Positions 12,955 through 22,454 of a stretch of DNA of 64,000 nucleotides are shown here, in pieces (positions within the stretch are counted from its first letter, which is position 1; every line of letters starts with the position of its first letter). Under the pieces are notes generated by a model. The model saw nothing but the letters and a program-made list of their open reading frames with translations. It was not told where the DNA came from and did not search any database. Both the position numbers and the translations under genes were made by a program. This stretch comes from Linanthus parryae (Eukaryota > Streptophyta > Magnoliopsida > Ericales > Polemoniaceae), in contig JALGPY010000002.1 in the NCBI GenBank assembly GCA_023055425.1, positions 139,125,927 through 139,189,926 on the forward strand. The letters run 5' to 3'.

Positions 12955-13290
12955 CAAATGGGCTATTGGGTTCAAATTCTTCGGGCAGTAGAAGCCCATT
13001 TTTTTGGAATGATCCGTTACAACTTGAGAAAAAAGGTTCCCTCAAAAAAGAAAATAGTAGTAACACAAGGTCCCAAGTATCGTCCACTTTTATATTCCAC
13101 GAGGTACGAGAATTAGCAAGCCCAAGGAGTTAAAAGCCCACCTACATGCATTGGCAAGACCAAGAAGTTGAAACTTGAAAGCCCACCTACCGGCAAGTCA
13201 CATCCAGCATCTATCTTACATCTACAGTATCGTACAAGTACCAAAAAAAGCAAAGTCCAGGTAACCAAACCCTAATCCCTCCCTATAAAA
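12955..13290 (+). promoter_or_regulatory. Promoter with site II motifs, telo-box and TATA box
   Basis: Several TGGGCT/AGCCCA motifs (near 12959, 12990, 13120, 13135, 13180) lead to a telo-box AAACCCTAA at 13267-13275 and a TATA box TATAAAA at 13284-13290. In plants this combination is known from promoters of ribosomal protein, translation-factor and snoRNA genes. Transcription would begin around 13315. The downstream snoRNA candidate fits this type of promoter. Confidence 0.65.
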
Positions 13291-13314
13291 ACTCCACCCT
13301 TACCCCTTCAGGCA

Positions 13315-13995
13315 AAGGGAAGCGGCCATCTGAGAGTCTAGAGAGAGATTTTTAAGCTTTAGTTCTTGTTCTTCTACTCGAACCACAAGCACTAGATAGC
13401 CCCTCACGGCTTCAAAACTATAGCCGCGAGGAAACATCGAGAAACTTAAGGTATCATCGTTGCAAAATCAACCCTATTTGCTCCATTTTCATGTTTTTAG
13501 CGCAATCGATTTAGAGAGATGTGCAGAGAGATTAGACTTCTCTGTTTGTCTCCGTTTTTTCGGAACATATATAGTAGATCTGAAGACAACATGTTGTGTG
13601 TTTGTAAGGCGGACTCTACAGTGGTCTACAAAGTTCTGCGATTGCTTTGCCATTACCCTTGAATTTATTCATACTCACATGCCCTTTTTTTCTTCGAACT
13701 TACAGTACAAGTGAAGTAAAGTGATGAAACTCTTACTACTCTGAAATTTCCAATGTGGAATAATATATTAGTAGTGCCTTCAAAGTTCTCTGATTACTTT
13801 GTTGTATACTTCGTCTCATTATTTTTTGCGGTCTACACCTCTTAAATCTACTGTAATGCTCTGTAGGTTTTGAACTTTGCATACTGTTACAGAAGATTTA
13901 TTAGGGTTTTGAGATGTGGTTAAATTAGGGCACCATAATACATGGCCTGTTTAGTATTTCAGTTGCAGGCTGTACGAGCATGGTGCTAAATTGAG
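13315..13995 (+). pseudogene. Remnant of a host gene 5' end: leader exon, intron, start codon
   Basis: After the TATA box comes a pyrimidine-rich leader that ends in AACTTAAG followed by GTATC (donor at 13451). About 0.5 kb later TTTCAGTTGCAG ends at 13968 (acceptor), and 12 bases on is an ATG (13980) reading only M-V-L-N-stop. The arrangement (site II/telo-box promoter, leader intron with a snoRNA, ATG just after the acceptor) is that of a ribosomal-protein-type gene. The first residues recall the MVLK start of eL24, but four codons prove nothing. Downstream coding sequence is absent. The splice sites are inferred from consensus only. Confidence 0.35.
13712..13801 (+). ncRNA. C/D-box snoRNA candidate, 25S rRNA guide
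   Basis: C box GTGATGA at 13721-13727 and D box CTGA at 13790-13793 are bracketed by a 6-bp terminal stem, aagtaa (13714-13719) with ttactt (13794-13799). A D'-like CTGA lies at 13741. The 14 nt directly before the D box (13776-13789, gccttcaaagttct) are an exact complement of AGAACTTTGAAGGC, a strongly conserved 25S/28S rRNA stretch that I recall with confidence. By the D+5 rule the methylated base would be the C of AGAAC, which I believe is the target of U24-type snoRNAs. It sits in the putative leader intron of the gene remnant and has a matching promoter type upstream. Confidence 0.72.
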
Positions 13996-14561
13996 TATAT
14001 AATCTTCATAATCTCCATTGTTGTTTGGCGAAAATTTAATGCCACCCAACTTCTATGAGATATTAGGAGATAACATTTTATAACCCTCAGCGTATACTTG
14101 TATGATCTATGGCTCAGGTCTTTCTCTTTTATGGTGGTGCCTTTGATAGTTTTAAGACTATCCACAATGGCGGGTGAGCCCTCTCTCTTGTCCCACCTCT
14201 GACGCCATGTCCATTCGTTGGGGCACCAGGGCAGAAAAAGGGGCTCTGGTTGTTCACTGGCTTTTGAGGCATGTTTCCACCTCTTTGGGCAGGGTGTGAG
14301 ACTAGACATTGTCCACTATTTAAAAAAAAAAGTAGAATAGTATTTTGAAAAGAAGTAAAATAGTATTTTGTGTTTTTAGTATATTTTTATTATGTAATGA
14401 AAATATTATGTTTCAATGACTATAAATAGTATAAAAGTATCGAAAATATATTTTTGAATTACACATTGTACATTGTGCTTATATTAATATAAAGTGTTTT
14501 TATAATTATATTGTACAAGTATGTGAAATAGAAATCAGATTTCGTCTCATCTAAATATCTA
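13996..14561. other. Spacer with MITE-like motifs
   Basis: Motifs such as ACTATCCACAATGG (near 14158) and an inverted-looking TGGACAATG counterpart near 14309-14317 hint at a small hAT-type MITE, but the inverted repeat is imperfect. No coding region was recognised. Confidence 0.25.
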
Positions 14562-14806
14562 CTACCTCTGTTTCGCCTGTTTCAGCCTACTTCACTTTTT
14601 GTCACTATTCGGGTCACTTTCATCCGGTGATATGATTAGCAAAACGATACAAGAATTTGGTAATCTTTGCATGGTGTTATAGAAGAAAGTTTATTTTACA
14701 ATACCATAAAAAACTTGTTAAAAAATTACATCCTTTTGGTACTCAAACCACCAAGTCAAAGTCACCCTATTGTCAAACGCAAACGAAACAGACGAAACGG
14801 AGGTAG
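14562..14806. mobile_element. Stowaway-type MITE
   Basis: The left end CTACCTCTGTTTCGCCTGTTTC and the right end, whose inverse reads CTACCTCCGTTTCGTCTGTTTC, form a terminal inverted repeat of about 22 bp with two or three mismatches. A TA dinucleotide flanks each side (14560-14561 and 14807-14808). TA target duplications and CT-C-CTCCGTTTC ends are the mark of Stowaway MITEs, mobilised by mariner-type transposases. Length is 245 bp with no coding capacity. Confidence 0.85.
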
Positions 14807-14814
14807 TACATGTG

Positions 14815-15200
14815 AAGATTTGGAGAGGATGTTTTGAGACTTTTTTCTTTCTGTTCTTGCAAATAGTTTCTCTTTTTTGTTGTCTTTCTAGTTTCTGCAA
14901 CTTTTATTGAAATTGTTTTTTTCTGTTTTGAAAGTTTTTTTTTTCTTTTTTGCAACAAGTGTTTTTGATTTTTTTCAAGTTTTACAAACTGTTTTTTAAA
15001 CTGTTTTATTCCGGTTTTTACAAAATATTTTTTAAACTATTTCTTTTTTTCAGAAATTGCAAACTGTATTTTATCTGTTTTTTCGGTCTTTGCAAATAAT
15101 TTAGAAATATTTTTATCTTTATTTTTCAGAAGTTTTTGCAAACAGTATAATTTTTTTTTCCAAATTTTGCAATTTTTTTCCTTTTTTTTTAAAACACTCT
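14815..15200. repeat. T-rich degenerate tandem repeat
   Basis: A motif like TTTTTGCAAACTGTTTT recurs imperfectly about every 25-35 bp. Open frames on the minus strand here (Lys-rich) are artefacts of composition. Confidence 0.6.
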
Positions 15201-15420
15201 TTTTCAATTTTTTTAATGGGGCAAAACTACTATTTGAGTGTGAAAAGTTAGTGGTATGTCCATGTGGCAACGGGGCAAGAAGACTATACAAGATGTTAGA
15301 ATTACACAACCTCTTATCGTGGGACAATTTTAGCTTTGGTAAGAAAGTGTGGGGAAAAGGTGAACAGTGAAAAAAAGAGTTGGAGAGGATTAGGATGAGG
15401 TTATGCCAAGGCCAAAACAC

Positions 15421-16365
15421 TATTGATCATATATTATAATATCACTAGGTTTGTTCGTACCTATAGTAACCTTTAAAATAGAAAACTAAAAAATATCATT
15501 GTAGGGAATAGAAGGGTTGGTTCAAGATCCTGTTACACGAAAAGTGAAGTACATTAAAAAATGGTTTTCCGAACATCTCTTTTTGTAGGGATGAAACGGA
15601 AAGTATTCCATTGAACGAAAAAATAAATAGGATATCTAGTGGACTTAAAGAGAGTAGACAATGTTTCTATAAATGTTTGAGCGTAAATCGGTCCAGTTTT
15701 TTAATCCACGACCTTCAACTGTTTTGATTACAGTAGGCAAGCCTCCGTTGAAACCTAAGATACATGTTTTGATCCCCATGGCCCCATCCGGTCTCATTGC
15801 CGATTTACTACGACCCCTGGTGATTAAATGACGTTCACTACCACATGCACGATGAAGCCCATTTTTTGACGATAATTACATTTTAATAATTTGGTAGTTG
15901 TGCCTTCTTCACAAATAAATAATTTCATACAGAGACCACCAACTCCTATCACATAATCCAGACCCTGTTTGCAAACTTATAAAACAACCCTAGTCTGCCT
16001 ATTAAATCACCCTAGGTCAGCCTATATTCCCTTTTAGGCTTTTTCATGCCACAGTAACTCGACAGCCAACTTCCTTACTGCCAAACCCACTTCCATCACC
16101 ACATAACTGCCATCCCAACAACCAGTGTTGCATGGGTACTTTATAGTGTAAACCATGAACATCAATTATGACAAACCCTCTGTTTCCCGAACTATATTCA
16201 TCACTCACCACTTCTCACTGCAACTGTAACAGTAACAAACTCTGTAATTCTCTCCCACTTCTATCAGAACTTCCCTTCACAAAAGCAAAGTTCCTTGGCC
16301 ACGTACACGAGGACTCCCTCAGGAGAAGAAGTCACAAGTAAATACGTCGAGGCTGTCCCGGTGCT
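15421..16365. other. Spacer upstream of the unrecognised gene
   Basis: C-rich, low-G sequence between about 15950 and 16270 resembles a plant promoter/leader, but no definite TATA box or splice signal was fixed. Confidence 0.4.
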
Positions 16366-16665
16366 ATGACTGAGTCCGATGGAGAATATGAGCCTTCTTA
16401 GTCTTTGAAGGCTCGATTTGATAAGCACAAAAGGGATAAACTTCGAAAGACCATGGATTGGGAGATTCAGAGGTTGGAAGAGGAGATATGGAGTACGACG
16501 CAACTGGTTGAAATACACAAGAAGCGTCGATTTGAATTTTTTTCGGATGATGAAATTCAAGGCTCTTCGGTGCCTAGAAAGAAAACATCGGGGAATGAGG
16601 CGGAACCATCAAATGACATCCATGCAGGTGAGGGTAAATGCCACCGTATTCCACTTTACTTTTGA
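16366..16665 (+). pseudogene. Exon of an unrecognised gene with an in-frame stop
   Basis: From the ATG at 16366 the frame reads MTESDGEYEPS, then TAG at 16399-16401, and continues in frame with a charged, helix-prone stretch (DKHKRDKLRKTMDWEIQRLE and following, about 88 more residues). A GTGAGG donor-like site follows a CATGCAG near 16628. The premature stop suggests a pseudogene. No known family is recognised. It may be the first exon of the gene whose later exons are seen at 18420-18949, but this link is inferred only from order and strand. Confidence 0.4.
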
Positions 16666-17199
16666 TGTATATCGTCCTCCAACATGTCATAAATCACATT
16701 TACCCTGTCACAACCACTGTCATCACCAATCTCCTTCACTTGTGCCAACCAAAACACATGAACAACGTAAGTACACTTATGCACAACAGACTGTAAACTA
16801 GATTTCAACAAAAAACAGAGGATTACTTTTTTTCGAGAAAACTTGGTCAGTACTCTACTGCATGTTGGTTCACATGAGGTAACAATATGTTCTCTTACAA
16901 CCCCTTCTTTTGCAAACTCAAATTTGTATTACTTTGGGTACTAACATTCAAGATCTTGCCATCCACCACTCTCAGCTGAAGCAAGTCCATCGGAGCCAGG
17001 AATAGCGGCATCAGGACTACAACCTTTTTGCAGCCAGCACTCCCTCCGGCCCCCCATTTCATCATCAACATTAGCAGTGCCATCAAATGACTCTCTGGAG
17101 CAACTTAACTAACCGTTCTTGTGTTTGAACAAATCTAGCAAGTATTTCTCCCCATGTATTTTGAAAACAATATGTATGTTTTGAACAAAGGTGTTTGAA

Positions 17200-18410
17200 T
17201 GCTTGTGTTGGTGGAAATTGCCATCCCATTCGAGGAGATGGGAAAACCTGATGATGATGTATATAAAGTTTGCTTTTTTAAGATAGTTGTATGGATTTTT
17301 GTCTCATCTCATATTAACCCATATTTGATTAGTAGGTACCTGTTTTAGTATGATATTAATCCAGCCTAATTTTGCTTAATAGGCACCCCTTTGAGTAAAT
17401 AAACGCACCTTTCCTGATATTCTCTCTTTTGACAGTAGTGATGCTTCTGTCTTGATGTTACAATTCATTCTAGAGGGGGTGACATAAATCACAATTCCAC
17501 CCCCAATGATAGTAAAATTGACCAAAGAAATTTTACTTGACAATTCACCTACAATGTAGCTTATATATTAGTAGGTACCTGTTTCAGTATGATATTAATC
17601 CAGCCTAGATTTGCTTTAGGCACCCCTTTCTGTAAAGAATCTCAAATTTGCTGATATTCACTCTTTTGACAGTTATGATGCTTATGTCTTGATATTACAA
17701 TCATACAGAAGGGAGCAACATAAAATAAAATGGAACACCTAATGATGATGAAATTGACCAAAGAAGTTTTACTTGAATTTTCAAATTGATATTTACTTTA
17801 CAAATTTGTACTCTTTTGTTGATATGTTTGTAGGAACCTATTTGAGTATGATATAAAGAATCTTAGATTTGCTTTGTATGTACATGTTTGAGTGAAGTAT
17901 CTTAGATTTGCTAATCATTTTACTCTTGTGATACTAGTCAGGATTGATCGTGAAGTATACCAAAGAATTTTTACTTGGAAATTCATTACCACAAGTCCTT
18001 GTCAGATTGATATTTACTTGACAATTGGGTTGTTCTTTATGTTGAATGGCATTATTCACTGCAAAAATCCTGAGGACCTTTGGGGAGGAATATTCCTGAG
18101 ATTCAACAGTATGATTATGGTAGGGCTGGTCTGTCTCACATCACTGTTGCAGATTCCGTTTTGTCCGGATTGAGGAGGTACATATGATGACTCTTCTATG
18201 CCCTGTAAGGTTGTAACTCTTAACAATTGCGTAATTTTTGATTCATGTTGTAGTTATAACTTCTAAGTAGCATTACCTTTAAAATGCATCTGAAATGAGC
18301 CACAGAGGATAAGTAATTCAAATTATTACCCATTTTGTGAAGTCTGATGACTGATGTAGGAAAATACCACAAACAGATTGACATTTCCTTTACAAGTTTG
18401 TACTGTTTTG
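17200..18410 (+). repeat. Host repeat unit, copy 1
   Basis: This stretch starts with the motif gcttgtgttggtggaaattg and is closely matched by 32437-32706 joined to 41859-42650, the same sequence interrupted by element C. It contains internal repeats: a module around gatgcttctgtcttgatgtt occurs near 17445, 17680, 19220, 20870, 32520 and 41920. An open frame at 17892-18173 lies inside a segment shared with 42167-42391. The empty site corresponding to the C insertion is at 17619-17630. Confidence 0.75.
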
Positions 18411-18419
18411 TTCAGATTG

Positions 18420-18949
18420 GTTACGCAGTGAACCAACCAACGCAATTTCCCTGTGAACACATGAAAATGCGAAGTGTTATTGCAGAACTGTTGGACCATG
18501 CATCAACGGAATTCGTCGCTCATGTGGTCGGTCAGTATCCTGGGGTGGTGGCTACCCCAATGTTAAGAGATTTGATAAAACCTAGAGATACTCTTGTGGA
18601 ATTGCTCGGGAACTTGCCTATGTAATTACCGTGATATGGTCGCCCTCTTGCGCTGGGCTAACGTATTTGATGTTGTTGTGTTTCTTTGTGGACCCGAGGA
18701 AGACGAAACAACAAATCCTTATTGGAATGAGTTGGGGCTCTTTGGCAATGCACATCCGATCCTTGGGGTTGGCTGCCCAACTTTCACCGTAAAGTGGGTC
18801 CCGTCAGCGTAGACGTGACTGCAAACGCCTACGAAGGTGTTAACGAATGCATGACTCTGGAGGTGGTAGTGGAACGCTTGTTGTTCCTCTACACTTTCGC
18901 GGATGAATTTTCAGCAGCAATAGCGGATATCCATAATGGAGGTGTTTAG
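18420..18949 (+). pseudogene. Unrecognised gene, tandem copy 1 (frameshifted)
   Basis: An acceptor-like ttttgttcag precedes a frame reading IGYAVNQPTQFPCEHMK and onward. Around 18590 and 18810 the frame changes, and the protein ends at 18949 in IADIHNGGV-stop. It aligns with copy 2 at 19778-20269 in blocks (GQYPGVV / DQYAGVV; NPYWNELGL / HPYWNELGL; HPILGVG in both; LEVVVER in both; NGGV end). The family is not recognised: no signal peptide, membrane segment or catalytic motif stands out. Two shifts make this copy a pseudogene. Confidence 0.5.
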
Positions 18950-19043
18950 ACCCCCCGTCATGGATCCCCTGATGAAATCGCCCCTCTAATGATGCCTATT
19001 ATAATGTTTTTTATTGTACGTCTGCGTGATATTTTTAGTGTTC

Positions 19044-19077
<34 letters not shown>
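19044..19077. repeat. (TTG)n microsatellite
   Basis: Eleven or so TTG/GTT units downstream of copy 1 of the unrecognised gene. Confidence 0.9.
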
Positions 19078-19598
19078 CGGTTTTTCATGTGTTATTAATC
19101 TTGAAGTGTGTGTTGTTTGAGTAGGTAACTGTTTTTAGTCCTTCATCTGTTGTTGTTGTAGGGTCTCCTTTGAGTAAAGAATCGCAGATCTGATGATATT
19201 CTTTCTTTTGACAGTTGTGATGCTTCTGTCAGGAACTGACAATTTATTCAAGAGGGGAGTGACTGATATCACAATTTCACCGCCCCCAATGATAGTAAAA
19301 TTGTCGGATGTTTATTTACATGATTTTTTTTTTACCTTTTGTTTGATATGTTTGTAGGTAACTGATATTCTCTTTTTTAAACTGTTGTGATACGAGTATG
19401 GATTTGACAACTCATTTCACAATTCAACCCCCAATGATAGTAAAATTGACCAACAAAGTTACACAACATTTGGATATCCCACAGAACTAAAGAGATGCTT
19501 GTCCACTTGTATAAACCTTCACCCTAAATCAAACATTACACACTTTGAGAGCTTGCAAGAATTTTTCCTGCATCTCCTGCTGCTAATAAAAAACTACA

Positions 19599-20269
19599 AA
19601 AAAATGGCTCACTATGCTTGGTATCCTGTTATCATACCACGACACCTGATTAACGGGGAAGCCCGTTTCCAAATGTTGCCTGGACGTCACCAAACTGATT
19701 TGGTAATTACTACATACCCAGTAAAAAGATTTACTAAGCACGTCATAAATCATCTAAGGTAAGCTGTCGGTGAACACATGCAAAAGGGAATTTTTATTGC
19801 AGAGCCGTTGGACACAACATCCACGCAACTATACGCTAATGTGGTCGATCAGTATGCTGGGGTGGTGGTGGCCCCAATTTTAGATGATTTGATAAAAAAT
19901 AGATTACTGTTCTGGAATTGCTCTGATACGTGCCGGTGTAATCACCGTGAGGCGGTTTCCATGATGCGTAGGGCCAACGTATTTGACGTTCCTATATTTC
20001 TTTGCGGATCAGAGGAAGACAATACAACACATCCTTATTGGAACGAGTTGGGCCTCAGTCGAAGCGCACACCCGATCCTTGGTGTTGGCTACCCAGTTAA
20101 CATCGTGAAGTGGGACCCATCAGTCGTACACGTGATTGTAAAGGAATATAAAGTTTTTAACGGCCGCATGTCTCTGGAGGTAGTCGTGGAACGCATGTTT
20201 GTCATTTCCACTGTTGCGGATGCATTTGCAGTTGTAGCAACAACATCTATCCCTAATGGCGGTGTTTAA
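19599..20269 (+). pseudogene. Unrecognised gene, tandem copy 2
   Basis: The frame starting with MAHYAWYPVIIPRHL near 19602 ends in TAA at 19760-19762 after HVINHLR. A second frame from 19778 (MQKGIFIAEPLDTTST) is open for 163 residues to the stop at 20267-20269 and ends SIPNGGV. The second frame is the intact counterpart of copy 1. Either the TAA is a decay mutation or an unseen splice joins the two. Both copies share a downstream tail (tgaaatcgcccctctaatga). I cannot name the family; its conserved core has WNCS-TC-C-H/Y-R, FLCG-EED and YWNELGL. Confidence 0.5.
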
Positions 20270-20951
20270 ACCCCCATCATGGCCACCTCTAATGAAATCG
20301 CCCCTCTAATGAAGCATATTATATAATGTTTTTGTATTGTACGTCTGGTTTCACGTGTGTCGTTGTCTTCATTGTGTTGTGGTTCAATTCATTAGCGTGT
20401 TCTTTTCATGTCAGAACTAGGTTAACCCTTTTTGTCGGCAGTCGGTTAACCCAAATGATGGTGTTTGAAACGCTATCATGGACGTTGTAATGAAGCATAT
20501 CATGTAATATTTTGCTGTTTGAATGCTTGTGTTGGTGGAAATTGCAATCCCATTGGAGGAGATGGGAAACATGATGATTACATATTGAGGTTTTGCTTTT
20601 TTAAAAGAGCCGTATGGCTATTATCTCCTCTCAGATTCTTGATAGATGTAAATAGCAAAACTGGGGATGACTTTCTTATTAGAAAATTTGGGACATCAGG
20701 TTTCGTGCATACTAGAGGAGATGGGGGAACTAGATGATCATGTATATAGAGTTTGCTTTTTTATAAGAGATGTCTTCGCATTATATAATTCCTGCCTAGA
20801 TATTATTATTAGGCACCCCTTTCAGTAAAGAAGCGCATATTTGTCGATATTATTTCTTTTGACAGTTGTGAAGCTTCTGTCTTGATTGTACAATTCATTC
20901 CAGAGGGGAGTGACAGAGTTCACCATTCCACCCCCAATGATAGTAACATTG
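20270..20951 (+). repeat. Host repeat unit, partial copy
   Basis: This stretch repeats the gcttgtgttggtggaaattg motif (20524) and the gatgcttctgtcttgat-type module (about 20858-20946). It ends in the 5-bp target site cattg (20947-20951) of element A and continues at 28905. Confidence 0.65.
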
Positions 20952-22345
20952 TGATAACTCTATATTAGAGTTATATTTCTTCTACGTTTGTGTACCGTTT
21001 TGTGTAGTTTCCGGGTTGAATATATTATAAATACACTATGAACTTGAGGAAATTGGATAAGCTTAGCTTTGAGTGATAAATTGTTAATCCGGGCGTTTTC
21101 ACATTATTTACATTTATTTTGTCACTTTTGATCGCACGGGGTGTTTTCGTGTTGTGTTGGACAGAAAACGGAGCTCATGGATCAAGAGGAGGAGGAAAAG
21201 GAACTTCGGAACATATGCGGAAGCTTGGGATAGGAAGAAATTGGAAGAAAGACGGACAAAGATGGAAAAAGGGGGTCAAAGTGTCATTAAAAAAGTTTGG
21301 ATAATGACACTTAACACCCCCAATGAAGAGTAGAAAGAAGACATATAAAAATTGAGCGGAAGAAAAGTGAAGAAAACCCACTGAAGTGTAGGATCAAAAC
21401 TTGATCCTAGGATCAAAGCAGATCGCAGGATCACAATATGTGATCGCACGATCAAGTGGGCGAAGGTTGTAGAGAAAAAGAAGAAAACCCACTGACTTGT
21501 AGGATCACAAGTTGATCCTACGATCAACAGCAGATCGCAGGATCAGATTTGGTGATCCTACGATCAAACAGAAGATTAGAAGCCAACGTAACAGCAGATC
21601 GCACGATCAGCAAAAGGTGATCGCGCGATCTGCTAGCAGAACCAGCGCACGCACGGAAAAAGAAAAGGGGCATTAGGGTTATTAATTAATAATGTTTGAT
21701 GATTAATTAATACACCCTATATTAAGAGAAGAGAGACGTGAAAAGAAAAAAAGGGAGGAGCCATCAACGTGAGAAGAAAAGGAGAAGCAAGAGGAGACGA
21801 CGAGGAAGAGACAAGCTTCACCATTGAAGCTCTAGTGTTTGCTTTTTCTTCTTCCTACCTTTCTTAATCAATTTTTATGGAGAAACTCTTTGTTTTTGCT
21901 TATTCAACTATGAGTAGCTAAAAACTCCATAGCTAGGCATCTCGATTTGAGAACCTAGGGTTCATGTAAACGATGAATATTTTCCGGATTTAATCTTTGC
22001 TTCATGATTTCTCGATTTCTTCTTTTGAATCAATTCTAGTTTCTTTTTTATGTTAGTAATCCTAATTGAGTGACACGATTAGGAGATAAACTAGGGTTCA
22101 AGAACTAGGGTTTCACTCAATAGTTGATTCATGCTTAAATTTAGCTTATTTTTATTCAATTGTTCTTGTACTATGCTTAATACTCAGTGTTAATGGAGTA
22201 CCTAACCGGAAACACTGCTTAGTTAGAGAATGCACGATAGTGATTCTAACTAACTAAGATGAGACTTGAACATCAATCCCGTATCACTGAGACTGAGAAG
22301 GGACGTGTTAGGATTGGCCAAATGTAGGTCGATTCGGTAGGTGAC
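20952..22345 (+). repeat. 5' LTR of element A, 3'-truncated
   Basis: It matches 27010-28390 closely and then stops at ggtaggtga. The partner LTR continues for another 509 bp (28391-28899). The missing part and the expected primer-binding site were lost in one deletion reaching into the leader. Confidence 0.9.
21392..21630. repeat. GATC dyad array (5' LTR of A)
   Basis: Eighteen GATC sites fall within about 240 bp. Most form units GATC-N4-GATC with N4 = CTAG, GCAG, GCAC, CTAC or GCGC; GATCCTAGGATC and GATCGCGCGATC are perfect palindromes. Neighbouring units also pair as hairpins (for example GGATCAC...GTGATCG). The array lies upstream of the probable TATA region (about 21716), so in U3. Confidence 0.9.
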
Positions 22346-22454
22346 AACGTTTAACAAGTCTTTAATTAACAATTAGTTTATTTTACTTTTTATTTTTGTT
22401 TTGTACACTATCTGTTACTTCACGGGTTTTCTAGTGCTGTGATCTCAGGTAACA
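22346..22454 (+). other. Residual leader of element A
   Basis: A short T-rich leader joins the truncated LTR to the gag start. No primer-binding site such as TGGCGCCGTTGCCGGGGAT is present. Confidence 0.7.

Noticed and set aside
15037..15420. Minus-strand 127-residue Lys-rich frame
   Set aside because: It lies in a T-rich degenerate repeat and its composition explains it.
16895..17086. Minus-strand 63-residue frame
   Set aside because: No family features and no support from the tandem copies.
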